64,000 nt of DNA from Incurvaria masculella (GCA_946894095.1 OX335653.1:8437001-8501000), one strand, 5' to 3'; positions 12,561 through 23,543 are shown, numbered from the stretch's first letter. Translations and numbers: made by a program. The notes: generated from the letters alone by a model not told the origin.

Positions 12561-13009
12561 TATGTCGCCTCTAGTTAACTATCAGCGCGTTTATAAAGAT
12601 TTACGATGAATTCGAATAACCAATTCATTCTCACCCTCTCGTCCAATTGTCACAGAATCATAATATTAATTTATGTTTACAGTAGCTCAATATACTAAGT
12701 AAAAATAAATAAATAAATACAAACGCATTACATGTCCATAAATTTTCCATTTGAGCTTTTACAGGTTGATTGGAAACTGAAATAAAATTAGTTATTAAAA
12801 ATGCAATAATCCGAAATGAGCAAAAGTATTTTTAAACAACGCAATGTTATTGCTATGTACGTAATGAAAGCAATCTCTCAAGAAAAACAGATAACACATT
12901 TTAAACAACGTTTTGAATTAAACGCTATTTAAGTTATTTTGGATAAATGAAAGCTCCATATTGTGACACAATGTAGAAGGTGTAGCTGGCAACATTTCTC
13001 ACTGCCGCA

Positions 13010-13240
13010 GTTTCCAAAATAACACAAAACAAAAGCGCAACAAGCCAGCAACCGCCGCCGCCGCCGTCACTATCTAGCAGTTGGCGGCGAACGTTGACAC
13101 ATTGCCGCAGCGCTCTTTGTGCGCAAATCTCACGGGCTAATAATTTACAGACGCAATATGCTTCCACAGTTTTCAAACTTGCAAACAAACAAAAACGAAC
13201 GCGGCCCGCGATAAGTGATGTCGCGCGCTAGCAGGCCTCC
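13010..13240. promoter_or_regulatory. CpG-rich island
   Basis: A GC-rich segment with a CCG trinucleotide run near 13050, GTTGGCGGCGAAC, and CGCGGCCCGCGATAAG near 13200. An 84-codon minus-strand frame covers part of it but looks like composition-driven openness. Candidate regulatory island. Confidence 0.3.
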
Positions 13241-13714
13241 TACTTTAAAGACAATCCGGGCATAGTGGGTAAATAATTTAGGTTCCTGGTTCTGACATAA
13301 ATCGTGCCCCGACTTGACCGGATAAGCGTTGCGTGAACACCTACCGACTTAGCTTTAATAGAGACTTAATTAAAGACATTATATGCATATCCATTATCAT
13401 TTTCATTTACATGATTAAATGCTTATAATAACTCCTGGACTCTGTAATTACAAGGCATGCGCATTAAAATAGGTGGGTTGGTGTTTTTAGGTCGTTACGG
13501 GTTAAGTTTTAATAATAACATTACAGAATGTTGCCGTTACGTTACAAAAATATCGCTCCTCGAATTTAATTTTGATTAATCATGAGGAAACGAATCAAGA
13601 GGCCAATCTAAACAAGCGAGGGTTGCCATTCTGATAAAATATTTCGAATCGTTCGCTGCCTATCTTCATTCTTGACTCAATTATTTTAAAAAAGGAACCC
13701 TCTGCCGTTCTCTG

Positions 13715-13930
13715 TCTTCACCGGTCGCGTGGCCGCGCAATAGCCACCTCTCTGTCGGGCGAGGCGGTCTGCGCATGTGCGAGTTTGCGATAAGTATGGA
13801 ATGCGCGCCGGCTGACTTCAGTCGAGCTGTTCATAGACAATTTAAATTGGAGAAATTGGAAGTCGTCTTGGTTCACTGCGTGCCGCCCGCAGCCGCTGCG
13901 CTCGACTCGACCGAGTAACGGTACCCGGTC
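13715..13930. promoter_or_regulatory. CpG-rich island
   Basis: A GC-rich block with repeated CTCTGTC words and GCGATAAG near 13788. It ends in a stretch with GGTACCCGG. No coding potential recognised. The GATAAG word also occurs in the neighbouring island at 13010-13240, so the two may be one regulatory region. Confidence 0.3.
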
Positions 13931-14214
13931 AGCTTGATGACGTCATTCATTGTAATAATAAAACACTATTCCTCAATATGTTTGAATTGAAAGATATATT
14001 TTCGTTGACCTTCTATGGCTAAAACTGTATCCGCAATATGAAATCAAAAGTACCTGATATGATTTTAACATTGAACGAGTTACGGTCACATTAAACCTAT
14101 CTAATTTTATCGTAAAAATTTCATTCCAAAACATACATATATAGTATACATGTAATGTGCAGATTCCTGTTAATTTATTTCTTAATATAATGGAATAACT
14201 AAGTAGCAGAAAAT

Positions 14215-14480
14215 GCTAGTTGCTACACTTTACATACAGTATATCTCTTACGAATAATGCAAACAAAATCACTCGTAAGTCATTTATGTTGTGAGGGCAT
14301 CTCGGAGCAAAGTAAATAATTGTTACTGTACTGGCGTTTGCAAAAAGGCTGCCCACAGCGCATCGCTCCTCATAAATATGTTGTCGGCGCGTACGTACTG
14401 CGCTGCACATTCCTGCAGCACTTCTCACTCTTCCTCGACTGTACTCTGTACCTCACTATGGTCACCTCAATCCAAAATAT
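14215..14480. promoter_or_regulatory. Moderately GC-rich island, several open frames
   Basis: Overlapping 65-81 codon frames exist on both strands without family resemblance. CpG content peaks near 14340-14400. Candidate regulatory island with weak support. Confidence 0.2.
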
Positions 14481-15595
14481 TTACTTTCATAATTCATCCC
14501 ATGATACGTCATATTAATGCTTCACTCTATGTATAAAATTTAATTAATATTAATATCCAGTAAGTACGAGAAACATGTATATTTTTTTATTAATTAAGTT
14601 AAGTTATTATTAAGTTTTGGCCTGTAGACGAGTGAACGTAGACTGATTATTGGCAAAACTCAGGGCTTCGATACTATTTTCCTCAAAACAAAAGTCATAG
14701 CGAAGGATGTAGAAATTTAAATTGGTATAAAAAATGGTGTATTGGTATTTTAAGACAAATAAATTCCATGTTAAATATTAAAGTTATTTTTTTTTTGTTT
14801 GGAACGTATACTTCACTTTATTTTTTTTATTTGATATATTTCACTTTTTTTCATTGGAAAGGACCATGGCCAAAATAAAATTGGCAGCGAGCTAGTTAGT
14901 TGGATGTAATTAAAATTTAAAAATATAAATGATGTGTTGTTATTTTACATCAAATAAATGGCAAGTTAAGCATATCACAAAAAAATCGATCGCGTCGATG
15001 TATATCCTCAAAATAAAAAGAGCTAACAGTAATGTTATACCCATGAAATATATAAGAATTTCAAAGTTTTTTCTTTTTTTTTATTTATGTCTGATATATA
15101 TATCTGATATGATAATGGCTGTGCAATGGCGCGCATTCACAAAATACTGTTGATTCTATAAGCAGGATCATTTTCTTTGTCATAAACATGTAGCTATTAT
15201 GATTACCTTTTATGGAAGTATGCATCATCGCATATCGGAAATGTACTTGGCCATGTTTTCATATTTTTATAGACAACAGATGCTAAAATATAAGATCTTC
15301 GTAAGTACATTACATAAACCTTATTAGCAATATATCTATTTGCATCTGATACATTTTGTATATCTGCTTATTTTTTGACAAACATACGAAAGCTAGAAAG
15401 AAATAAAGAACCGCTTGGTATAAACTAAAAATTACGTAAAAGTAGCTAATGGTATATGGCCTAAAATATATAAAAAAAACTAAATAAAACACAAATAAAA
15501 GAGTTGAACAATGCGTAAAAAAGAGAAGAATTAAAAAGTTTGCAATCACAGTACTTTTTTTAAATGTTTTAACTCGACACGATTGTATTGTTATT
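14481..15595. other. AT-rich non-coding stretch
   Basis: Highly AT-rich, with poly-T runs and Lys/Phe/Tyr-rich chance frames. I see no gene, repeat family or regulatory motif that I can support. Confidence 0.55.
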
Positions 15596-15639
15596 CCAGT
15601 AGCGCGACGTCTTTCTGTTCAACTATCGAGGTGAAGCAA

Positions 15640-15880
15640 CTCAGAGTGCTGCCGGGTTCTGGATGGATTACCGTTTTCGACGGATTGAATTTAATTTGTT
15701 ATGCGCCAGGTCCTCAAAGAGGTAGTTGTACTATTTCCTGGTGTACAGCATGCGTTATTTTCAACAAGTTCGATTCCCAGCGAGAAAACATATAAAACAA
15801 TATAATAACGAAGTTTTAGTTTAGTTCCGTTTTTTGCTGTTTCATTTAGTTTCGGATTTAGCCATGAAGGCACACTTGAA
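15640..15880 (+). mobile_element. Possible tRNA-derived SINE fragment
   Basis: A perfect pol III B-box GTTCGATTCC lies at 15768-15777. A matching A-box is not clear. The downstream phrase TTTCGGATTTAGCCATGAAGG recurs near 9577. This may be a decayed SINE; a real tRNA gene is unlikely because no cloverleaf can be drawn. Confidence 0.25.
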
Positions 15881-16205
15881 ACACCAAAACGTGTTAGTAG
15901 GGTAACTTATTAGCTTTATATCAATTAATTATTAACTTCATTAATTACGGAAAAAATGGCTGCGGCTTACCAGGGCTCTTTCACGGGTGGACCGGAGGAA
16001 CAGGACAAGGCCGCTATCAGCCCACGTCAACTGCACTTAGACTTGCCATAAGTCGGATTTTTTTCGCATCAGCCACAGTCTCACACAGTTCATTCCATAC
16101 ATATCATTGAGTGGTAAGATAATTCTTTGTGCAGATTTTATATTTATCCCGATGTGCAAGGGGACATAACAGCTTTATGGTCCAAACTTTAATTAGAGTT
16201 TACAT

Positions 16206-16305
16206 ATTTGGTAAAAAAAGGTTAGTACAAAACAATTGTTGTATGGCTTGAAATAAAATGTCCTAATCACAATTTGGGTGCGTAAGTATCAACAAAAATG
16301 TATGA
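16206..16305 (+). repeat. Short dispersed repeat, copy 2
   Basis: Similar to 8332-8435 over about 100 bp, including TGGCTTGAAA followed by TATCAACAAAAATG. It lies just left of the TTAA-flanked element. Confidence 0.4.
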
Positions 16306-16400
16306 CGTAAATCAAAATGTTATCGATGTTTTTGCTCCATATATGTCAATGAATACCGGGATAACGTGTCTACCATACCCTGCAAATACTCAATTATTAA

Positions 16401-16957
16401 GGTGGCTCTTCCCGGCGGGACAAACTCATTTCGCAAAACCGTGCTATTGCGCTCTGGGAACTTGTCTGTTTCAAAGAAAAAGGAAAGGCTACATTATGAG
16501 GAGGATGCAACATGTCCACAAAGCAGACAATGCGCATAGTGTTTTATTTGATGAGATTTCCGAAAATTTTAATTAAAAAACAACTTATAGTTAAAAAAAA
16601 GATTCCGACGAATTGAGAACCTCTTCCTTTTTTTTGATGTCGGTTAAAAAGTAAAACACTCCCGCTGTAGTCAAAAATCTAACAAAAATCAAATTGATTA
16701 TAAATATTCATGAAATAAGCTATGTCTGATGACTAATAATGTTTTTATTTTATTGTTGAATAATCCACCTCCAAAGTTATTGCATAAAACGAGCGAAAAA
16801 TTTGAACTTTCGAACCTTATAACTTAGAAACCAAACACAATTTTACAATGCCAACGGTCATCAGATATCTAGTTCGATCAAATAAAGCAATTTTGAGCAA
16901 CATTGAGCATGATCTTCTTTCCACATTTGTATGAGGAGTTGAGCGGAATTGAGAGAG
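16401..16957 (-). mobile_element. TTAA-flanked TIR element, copy 1 (interrupted)
   Basis: This is the reverse-oriented counterpart of the element at 59539-60080, collinear over essentially its whole length and flanked by TTAA at 16397-16400 and 16958-16961. The left TIR (GGTGGCTCTTCCCGG) is recognisable and the right one is degraded. A fragment of another repeat family sits inside it (about 16594-16650). The 92-codon frame at 16298-16576 runs through it and is not a gene. TTAA targeting is typical of piggyBac-like elements, but no transposase is present. Confidence 0.75.
16594..16650 (+). mobile_element. Nested tail fragment of the AACCGACTTC element
   Basis: It carries GACGAATTGAGAACCTC and then GATGTCGGTTAAAAA, matching the 3' tail of the foldback family at 32.9 and 41.5 kb. 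It interrupts the TTAA element between blocks that are contiguous in the 59.5 kb copy. Confidence 0.75.
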
Positions 16958-17028
16958 TTAAAATTAAATTTGTTGTTATGCTCATCGATCGGATCGAGCT
17001 GATGGGTACGAGCTGGCAAATGATTGCG

Positions 17029-17318
17029 AAAAAACCGACCAAGTGCGAGTCGAACTTGCAACCAAGAGTTCTGTGCCATTATACAAGATTTGACCAAAAG
17101 AAATTACTTTTTTTTTTGTATGGTGGTCCACTTAAATTTTTATTTGTTAGTGTAAGTCGTTACAGCGGCAAAAGTAATACATACTCAGAGTTTTTTTAAT
17201 TTAGCTGCATACCTATTACTGTTCATGAGATGCAGCCCCGTGGTAGACGGACGGATGGTCAGCGGAGGCTTAGTAATAGTATTCCGTTTGGCACCCTTAG
17301 GGTACGGAACCCTAAAAA
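17029..17318 (-). mobile_element. GGTTCCGTACCC repeat, copy (-)
   Basis: It runs in reverse orientation from AAAAACCGACCAAGTGCGAG to GGGTACGGAACCCTAA, with the internal GACGGACGGATGG stretch. This repeat is widespread in Lepidoptera. There are other copies at 20.15, 27.8 and 38.0 kb. No protein is encoded. Confidence 0.85.
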
Positions 17319-17484
17319 GGTACTTCCTTTGGGGACGCATTATAGAGTCCCAAAAGCGCAAGATCTAAAATCCACAGATAGCATGCAAACTGATATGAAT
17401 ACGGAAAATTTCAATTAGCTTATAGCCTAACTGTTTCGTCATTTATATAAAACACTCGAAAAATACATACATATATTTTGTATG

Positions 17485-17528
17485 TTATGGATTTTGAATC
17501 GTGTGGTTTTTGGACTTTATGAAGGCAA
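17485..17528 (+). repeat. Solo end of the AAAGTCCAAAAAG TIR family
   Basis: The phrase ending TTTTTGGACTTTATGAAGG matches the TIRs at 39229-39273 and 40009-40056. No partner TIR was found nearby. Confidence 0.45.
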
Positions 17529-17549
17529 CCCCTTGCTTCACGTCCTGGA

Positions 17550-17567
17550 TTTTACAATATTGTAAAA
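17550..17567. repeat. 18-bp perfect palindrome
   Basis: TTTTACAATATTGTAAAA is its own reverse complement. It lies about 55 bp left of a larger inverted repeat. Confidence 0.85.
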
Positions 17568-17622
17568 CCAGATAATTTTATGTATTTAATGGATAAGACA
17601 TTATGTTATCTCATTAATTTGA

Positions 17623-17710
17623 GTTTCAGCGACCTCTACATTTGAAGCATTTTAATCAGATTATTTTCAAAATCCGATTACAATGCTTCAAATGTTCATG
17701 TCGCTGAAAC
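17623..17710. repeat. Inverted repeat, possible mini-foldback
   Basis: The arms GTTTCAGCGAC...ACATTTGAAGCATT and AATGCTTCAAATGT...GTCGCTGAAAC pair around a short AT-rich centre of about 30 nt. This is a foldback or small MITE. The transcript would form a long hairpin. Confidence 0.7.
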
Positions 17711-18630
17711 ATAAATCAATTTGTAAAACCAATCTGAGACACATTTATATTTGAAAAAAAAATATGAGAAAAAATTAAAAAAAAAACAATTCAACTCAAA
17801 AACAGTGTCAATCTCACCAATATTGATTATTTTTGAAGTATGTATTGCTTTTTCAAAATAGATTTTTAGTAAATAAGAATATAATTTAGTGTTTTTCGTA
17901 TCATGAATTGTGAATAATCATTCATTCAATCATTTTGCAAACATTAATTTTTTAATAATATATGCCCTAAATCAGTTATGTCATTTTAAAATTTAGAATT
18001 AACATCGGTAGTTTATTTTGGTGGAAAGATTTGAAATAGATGATCAGAAATATTCTTGACTATAATATTCAATACATATGTAAAATGATTATGTACATAG
18101 GTAACTACAGGATCGTTGTTAAAAATACCATAAATATGGAATTAAACATTTAATAACGGTATAGTGAGTTGAAAACATTTAACTATAATACGTCGATAAT
18201 ACACTAGAAGCCACTTACCCTTTGGTTCCGCACTTCGTTAATCAAAATAAGCATCAGACGCACGTAAAGCAAATGAACGGGAGCGAGATAAGCGGATACA
18301 AATTTGTTGCGTGTTCGTGCCTGACTCTTGAGAAGTGCATTCGCAGAATAATTAAATTTAAAATAAAATAAAAATTTGATGACAGAAACACGCTTTAATG
18401 CGCGATTTGTCAGCCGTTTTAATTTATCCGCTCTTAATATCTGGTCTTTACAACGTGAACGCTGGTAATGCGATGCTTAACACACATGGGTGTACATTTA
18501 TTATGGCATGCCTACAGAAACTTTTCATTTCTGAGATTATTAATTGTTTTCATTATGGTTCGGCACATAAACAAGGATTTTTATGGCAGGATTATTTAGG
18601 GTATCATAATATTTTAATACAAATGAAACA
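17711..18630. other. AT-rich non-coding stretch
   Basis: No gene or repeat that I can support. A small patch at 18210-18330 is less AT-rich and contains GAGCGAGATAAGCG. Confidence 0.5.
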
Positions 18631-18962
18631 TTTAGTAGCTCAAGGGCCGGTGGCCTTACCTTCCATGCCAGAGGTCATGGGTTCGAACCCTTTCTGAGTT
18701 AGATAAGTGCAATTTGTTATGAATGAGTGAATGTCCCATTGTTAAAAAATCATGTGTAGTAAGTCCCTTTTTCCTGAAGGGTGGTAGCAACCCGCCCGGG
18801 TTCGCACAATCGCATTAAGAATAAGCGAAAATTGTCCGTGTTTTCCATCCAATTCAATGTAGCCGTGTTAAAAATGGAAAGGTCCTGGCATGGCACTAAA
18901 TTCCTTCGGAAATGCGGTGTGTTGGGCCAATATTATCTATGTCCAGTTACATAAAAAAAAGT
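18631..18962 (+). mobile_element. SINE with tRNA head and shared body
   Basis: The A-box-like TAGCTCAAGGG (18636-18646) and the perfect B-box GGTTCGAACC (18680-18689) have normal tRNA spacing. From about 18779 the sequence becomes the same body as the 5S-headed SINE (GTTTTCCATCCA, TCAATGTAGCCGTG, AGGTCCTGGCATGGCAC) and ends in ACATAAAAAAAA. The head therefore differs from the 36.5 kb copy while the body is shared. The 99-codon frame at 18398-18697 is not a gene. Confidence 0.7.
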
Positions 18963-19295
18963 CAATCGAACAGAGGTTAAATTTAGATATGCAACATATT
19001 TGGCTTTGTATTAGCGGCTGGTTAACTCGAAGTTAGGTAGCAATATAATGTAACGAATGGTTGGATTAATGATCATTCTATCTATGCCTGTTTCTGATTA
19101 TTTTCAACAATTTTCAAAATCGGATTGAAACGATAGGGTTGTTTGCAAAATTTTATGGACCTTTGAATTAATATTAAGCCTATATTTGTAAACCACAAAA
19201 ACTAGCGAATCGCAAAGTAAAAGGTACCTACCTTCCAAGAACTGGCAAGTGTTATAAGGAAAGGCATAATAAGGCTTTATGGATTAGGTGGTAGT
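18963..19295. other. Non-coding stretch, nothing recognised
   Basis: AT-rich sequence without gene or repeat signals that I can support. Confidence 0.5.
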
Positions 19296-19465
19296 GGCGC
19301 GCACTTGAGTGAGCGTAAGCTCCAGGGAAATCCGGTCGCGGGCAGCTTTTCCGACTTAATTTATTGTGTCTTCGCGGGGTAAGAGAGGGGCTCGGGGAGA
19401 GGGGGGGAGGGGGACGTTCGGAGGGCGGGCGGGGATTATCGCAGGCTGTATCGGGAGCGGGACGA
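19296..19465. promoter_or_regulatory. G-rich island (GAGAGG/GGGCGG)
   Basis: It contains strand-biased G runs (GAGAGGGGGGGAGGGGG near 19397, GGGCGGGCGGGG near 19424) after a CpG-containing stretch. It could bind GAGA- or Sp/KLF-type factors or form a G-quadruplex. No gene. Confidence 0.35.
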
Positions 19466-20153
19466 AAAAGAATGGGCTTAAGTTAATCTTTTTTACACCG
19501 ATGAAGTAAAAAGGAAATGTAGTACTTTCAGACACATTAAAGTAATTTTAAAATTTATGCAGGATTCTTTTCAAAACCATTTTTATAACTTTTCAAACAT
19601 TAGATCTTCTCAAACGTAATCCGAATGATGATGTCTATATTTGTTTTAGTTTTAATTTGTAAAGTACTCCTGGAGTAACCACTCAACTCAGATATACATT
19701 TTTCAAAACAATATTCTTTAATTTATTTTAAACGCATCGTAACTAAATAGTAAGCATAAATACGTCATTCCAGAGCTTTTTATTCCCACGTAAGCCACTC
19801 GGCTTTATCGAATAATTAATAGTTTGGAAGAGAGCCATTCAAAACAAAGCCGCAAACATTCTGCGCCATCTGACAGTTCACACCATAGATTTGTGTCTTT
19901 GCCGCTTCGCTCTTGGTATTTAAAAGTCAATGATTCACATTCACCAACAAGCCCATTCATTTTTATAAGTCTGCATGACCTAACAGGACTTTTATTCGTA
20001 GCAGTGTATTTGAATGCAATACTAATTATAAATAATATATTTTATGCGATAACACTTAGAATGACTACATTTCCATGTATATTTTTGTAAATATTATTAT
20101 TTTATTATTATATATTTCTTTGTAAAATGTTATTATCATGGAACTTTCTATTG
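19466..20153. other. Non-coding stretch, nothing recognised
   Basis: AT-rich. The 88-codon frame at 19824-20090 lacks family resemblance and ends in low-complexity Ile/Leu codons, so I do not call it. Confidence 0.5.
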
Positions 20154-20461
20154 TTAGGGTTTCGTACCCAAAGGGTAAAAACGGAACCCTATTACTAAGC
20201 CTCCGCTGTCCGTCCGTCTGTCCGTCCGTAGGTCCGTCCGTCCGTCCGTTCGTCTGTCACAGGGCTGTATCTCAGGAACCGTAATAGGTAGGCAGCTGAA
20301 ATTTTCACAGAGTGTGTATTTATTTTGCCGCTATATCAACAAATAGGTAAAAAAGAATAATAATAATAATTAAAGGGGGCCCCATACAACAAATATGATT
20401 TTTTGGTGTTGATGGTGCGGAACCTTCGTGTGCGAGTCCGACTCGCACTTGGCCGGTTTTT
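20154..20461 (+). mobile_element. GGTTCCGTACCC repeat, full-length copy
   Basis: It starts TTAGGGTTTCGTACCC and carries a CCGT/TCCG simple repeat at 20208-20252, then the block CTGAAATTTTCACAG. It ends CGACTCGCACTTGGCCGGTT. It has the same ends as the reverse copy at 17029-17318. A non-autonomous dispersed repeat of unassigned class. Confidence 0.85.
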
Positions 20462-20609
20462 CTAGCAAGGAAGTGGTATAGTATTTACATATAAGCTATT
20501 TATACAGAGGTCAACAAATGTATCAATAAACGGAATCAGAGTGAATTGCATCTTAAATACTCCATCTGTTGCATACGGCGTGAATGGTAATATTTTGTGA
20601 ATAGGTACC

Positions 20610-21237
20610 TACGGCTTGGTATTTCCCGCAACTTTAGGACTACTTGGCATCACGCTATATCGCCAGAGGTGCGACCAATAGAATAAAATCCTTGAGAACC
20701 AGTTACTCGATTTAGATGCGGATTGTATCTACGTCTAGGCTGATTCTACTCTAAACTTATATGCTACATAATATAACGCTTCATTACCAGAAGGTTGAGC
20801 AGTGAGTGTTAAATTCTTATAACTTGCGAACCACTTACCCGATTTATGTGCGTATTTTATCAATGTATAGCATCTCTGGGAGCAGTCAGGTTCGAGATAG
20901 GTTACTGTTTTCGATGTTGAAACTGGCTGTGGGTTGGAGTCCACGCAAAACTTACCTACGTTACACGTTACTTACTTACTAGGTGCAGAAAGGTTCTGGC
21001 GGCAAATGCTTTTTTTTAAATAGCCACCAAATGTCAACGAAGCTCTAAATGGGAATGATTGGATGTTTATAATTAAATCATGCTATTTCGGCTCGAATGA
21101 TCTTGATGAAATTTGGTAGATGGATACATTGTCCTGGACCAGTTTGACCCTATTTTGGATCAGTCATGTGGGCTACTTTTTATCCATGAAACAATTTAGC
21201 CGATACTAACCCGAGCGGAGCCGGGTACCGCAGCTAG
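20610..21237 (+). mobile_element. Helitron-like ~630-bp element, copy 1
   Basis: Collinear with 50195-50839 in reverse. The right end has a GC hairpin (CCCGAGCGGAGCCGGG) followed by TACCGCAG and CTAG, then T, as expected of a Helitron 3' terminus. The left end TACGGCTTGG is the shared breakpoint in both copies but lacks the canonical TC, so the true 5' end may be lost. A 69-codon frame is shared with the other copy, but it begins at GTG and has no known homology. Confidence 0.65.
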
Positions 21238-21387
21238 TAAACAATTAACAATAAAGAATAAGCAATCTGCATTCGTTGCGGTACCCCAAAATGGTATTCA
21301 ATATTGTAACACTGAGCTAACATATCCACGATAGGCGGTCAAAGCTAAATCCATATTAGATACTTGCCGCAAACGTGAGATTAGCAA

Positions 21388-21440
21388 CGGACTAACCTTA
21401 CTAAAACCGGTTTAGTCCGGTGTATTAAAGTTAGTCCGCC
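21388..21440. repeat. Nested inverted repeat around ACCGGT
   Basis: The outer arms CGGACTAAC / GTTAGTCCG enclose the near-perfect palindrome ACTAAAACCGGTTTAGT. Possibly a miniature element or a dimeric protein site. Confidence 0.55.
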
Positions 21441-21559
21441 CACTCTGAATACGACTATCAATCTTTAACTTCTTCAAGTTTTTCACCAATATATATTAAG
21501 GTCATAAGGATATCTTTGGTATTTGTTAAACTACATTAATTTATTTTGGAAAAAACTCA

Positions 21560-22060
21560 CGGCTTTTCACGTGGGGGCAGGAGACTTTTTCCGACGTTTC
21601 GAGCTGATTATTCAGCCCGTTATCGAGGAGGTTGAAGAAAGAAAAGAAGGAATAGTGTCATATGCATGAATTTAGTTTTGCTGGGAATAACTTTTAAGCC
21701 ATTTTCGCCTAGCCACGTTATTATAGAAGATAATAAATACATTAATAATAAATCTATGGATTTTCACTTTTTTTACCATCGAGTATCATCAGCAAATAGT
21801 ACGAATAAGAGATTGAAAATAGTTGGCAAACCGTTTACGTATAGCAAGAACAGTAGTGCTTCCAAAGTACTACCCTGTGGAACACAAGTTTAGGTATTTA
21901 CTTTGTTAATTCTATGTTTGCATTGTTTCGGTAAAATATGAGGTAAGCCAGTCATACACTTGTCCTTGAATACTATAACCGTAAACCTTTTCTAGCAATT
22001 GATTATGCCAGACAGTATCTAACGATCTGCTCATGTCCATATAAATAACTGACACCTGAA
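21560..22060 (-). mobile_element. Decayed non-LTR reverse transcriptase
   Basis: Read on the minus strand, the segment near 22040 gives DMSRSLDTVWHNQLLEK, which matches the RT palm block around the first catalytic Asp. It ends in a TAG stop. After a frame change come CVPQGST (21866-21886) and, in the same frame, YVNGLP and LFADDT (21782-21799). The latter is the RT catalytic A/F-A-D-D box of jockey/CR1-type LINEs. The 3' flank holds a CTCGAAACGTCGG phrase. Frameshift and stops show that it is dead. The plus-strand 75-codon frame here is a shadow. Confidence 0.85.
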
Positions 22061-23230
22061 CTTTATTAATAATATTAATTTATTATTATCATTATATTTT
22101 GATAAAAAGGTCAAACACAGCTATGGTTGTTAAAAAATATATGTATTCCAAATATTTATAATATTGGAATCAATGTGACTGACCCATAATTAAACTTGCC
22201 TTAAGGTTTAGAATTGAATATTTGAGTCTTTCAGGGAATGTCTTTTAATTATATATTAATTATGAGTGCCAGTGGTTTAGTTAGTTCTTCAGCATGTAAT
22301 TTTAGGACATATGTGGATGTCGTTGTATGGGGCCTCGTTGCATAACCTCCAATTGAATAGACAACGTGTTTGTCATATTCAGTAATACAAAATATGAAGT
22401 TCCTGTGTAACATTACCGTGAAACATAATATTGAAAACGATTAATAAATACACACTATCTTTATTATATGGGCGTACGTATAAGTACGTATATGTAGGAT
22501 GTATCTCAGACAATGTGTCTAGGCGTCACTGCACGGGGCGGGCGGCTGTCGCAAACCGCCCATACATTACTGTCGGCTCAACGAATTGATTTAATGATTT
22601 CTCTAGCTAATTGGATTTATATGGTTCGCTTATATCGACTGTTTGGTGCGCCTTTTGACTGTGAGACTAATCGATTAGAGTCTGCCACCGAACAGAATTA
22701 AATATAATTCTATTAATTCGCTTCATCTAAATGCGCTTCAGAGAAGTGACGATAGATTTAAAGTGTTCGCACAGCTTGTATATTCATCAAGTCAGACTTT
22801 GATAATGAAAACAACACGTTAATATAATGTTTTCTTCTGGTTTTTATTTTCACCGCCGCCGCTGCTTGTTTTCGCATTCTGCGGTAGTGATATTTCAGTA
22901 CTTTAATGATTCTTTAATAATAAGCGGTACCATAATTGATTTTTCTTCTTCGGATTAATTTAATACCTATTACAATATTTCATTGTATATAGCTATAAAT
23001 CGGCCAAGCATTTTTATTTCTTGCAAGTCAAAAAATAATAGAAATGGATTGCTTATTTTTGGAAATCATTAGAAGTTGCACAACATTTATTAAGGCTCGC
23101 CATAATGTCAAATAGCTTCTTGGTTTTATTCTTATTTTACAGGATTAATCATTAAAATATGTGTATGTATCTTTCATTCAGTTAGGTTAGTAACTCAATT
23201 AATAAGTGGAAAACTATAGGTAAGAATTTC
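22061..23230. other. AT-rich non-coding stretch
   Basis: I see no gene. A small GC patch at 22530-22560 and a CCGCCGCCGCTGC run near 22852 are the only departures from AT-rich sequence. Confidence 0.5.
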
Positions 23231-23387
23231 GTTGAGATATGGTATATGTACATATGCACAAGTATATATAAATACAATAGCAATAATTAAACGCAAGTTC
23301 GGTCTACCAAACCCTGCGCTGTGTAACAGTCTAGGCGGACACTTCATTACGAGCAAAGTGCATAAATCAGGTCGTCTAATATTAAAC

Positions 23388-23543
23388 ATGCCTTGCGTAC
23401 TGCCGGCATGCACCGGCATGCAGTGCGCCGCCGCGCAGGAGACGCCAAATTACTGCGCAGCCTGTGCGAACATGCCTCGCCGGAAACGCGGCATGTCCCG
23501 GCCCACTGGTGGCATGGTGTCCCCTGGCCTTAGTGCAGGTTAG
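23388..23543 (+). CDS. Candidate cysteine-rich small ORF or exon
   Basis: An ATG with A at -3 opens a 52-codon frame, closed by TAG at 23541. The product has six Cys: MPCVLPAC, TGMQC, NYCAACA. The spacing C-x4-C-x9-C-x2-C is loosely like an A20-type zinc finger, followed by a basic RRKR stretch. Codons are GC-rich, unlike the AT-rich flanks. AGTGCAG|GTTAGA at the end could be a splice donor, so this may be an exon that continues elsewhere. The frame extends upstream without an ATG to about 23232. I do not recognise the protein; it could be a GC-rich regulatory island that is open by chance. Confidence 0.25.
   Translation: MPCVLPACTGMQCAAAQETPNYCAACANMPRRKRGMSRPTGGMVSPGLSAG

Noticed and set aside
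15768..15777. Possible tRNA gene at a perfect B-box
   Set aside because: No matching A-box or acceptor stem at tRNA distance; more likely SINE-derived.
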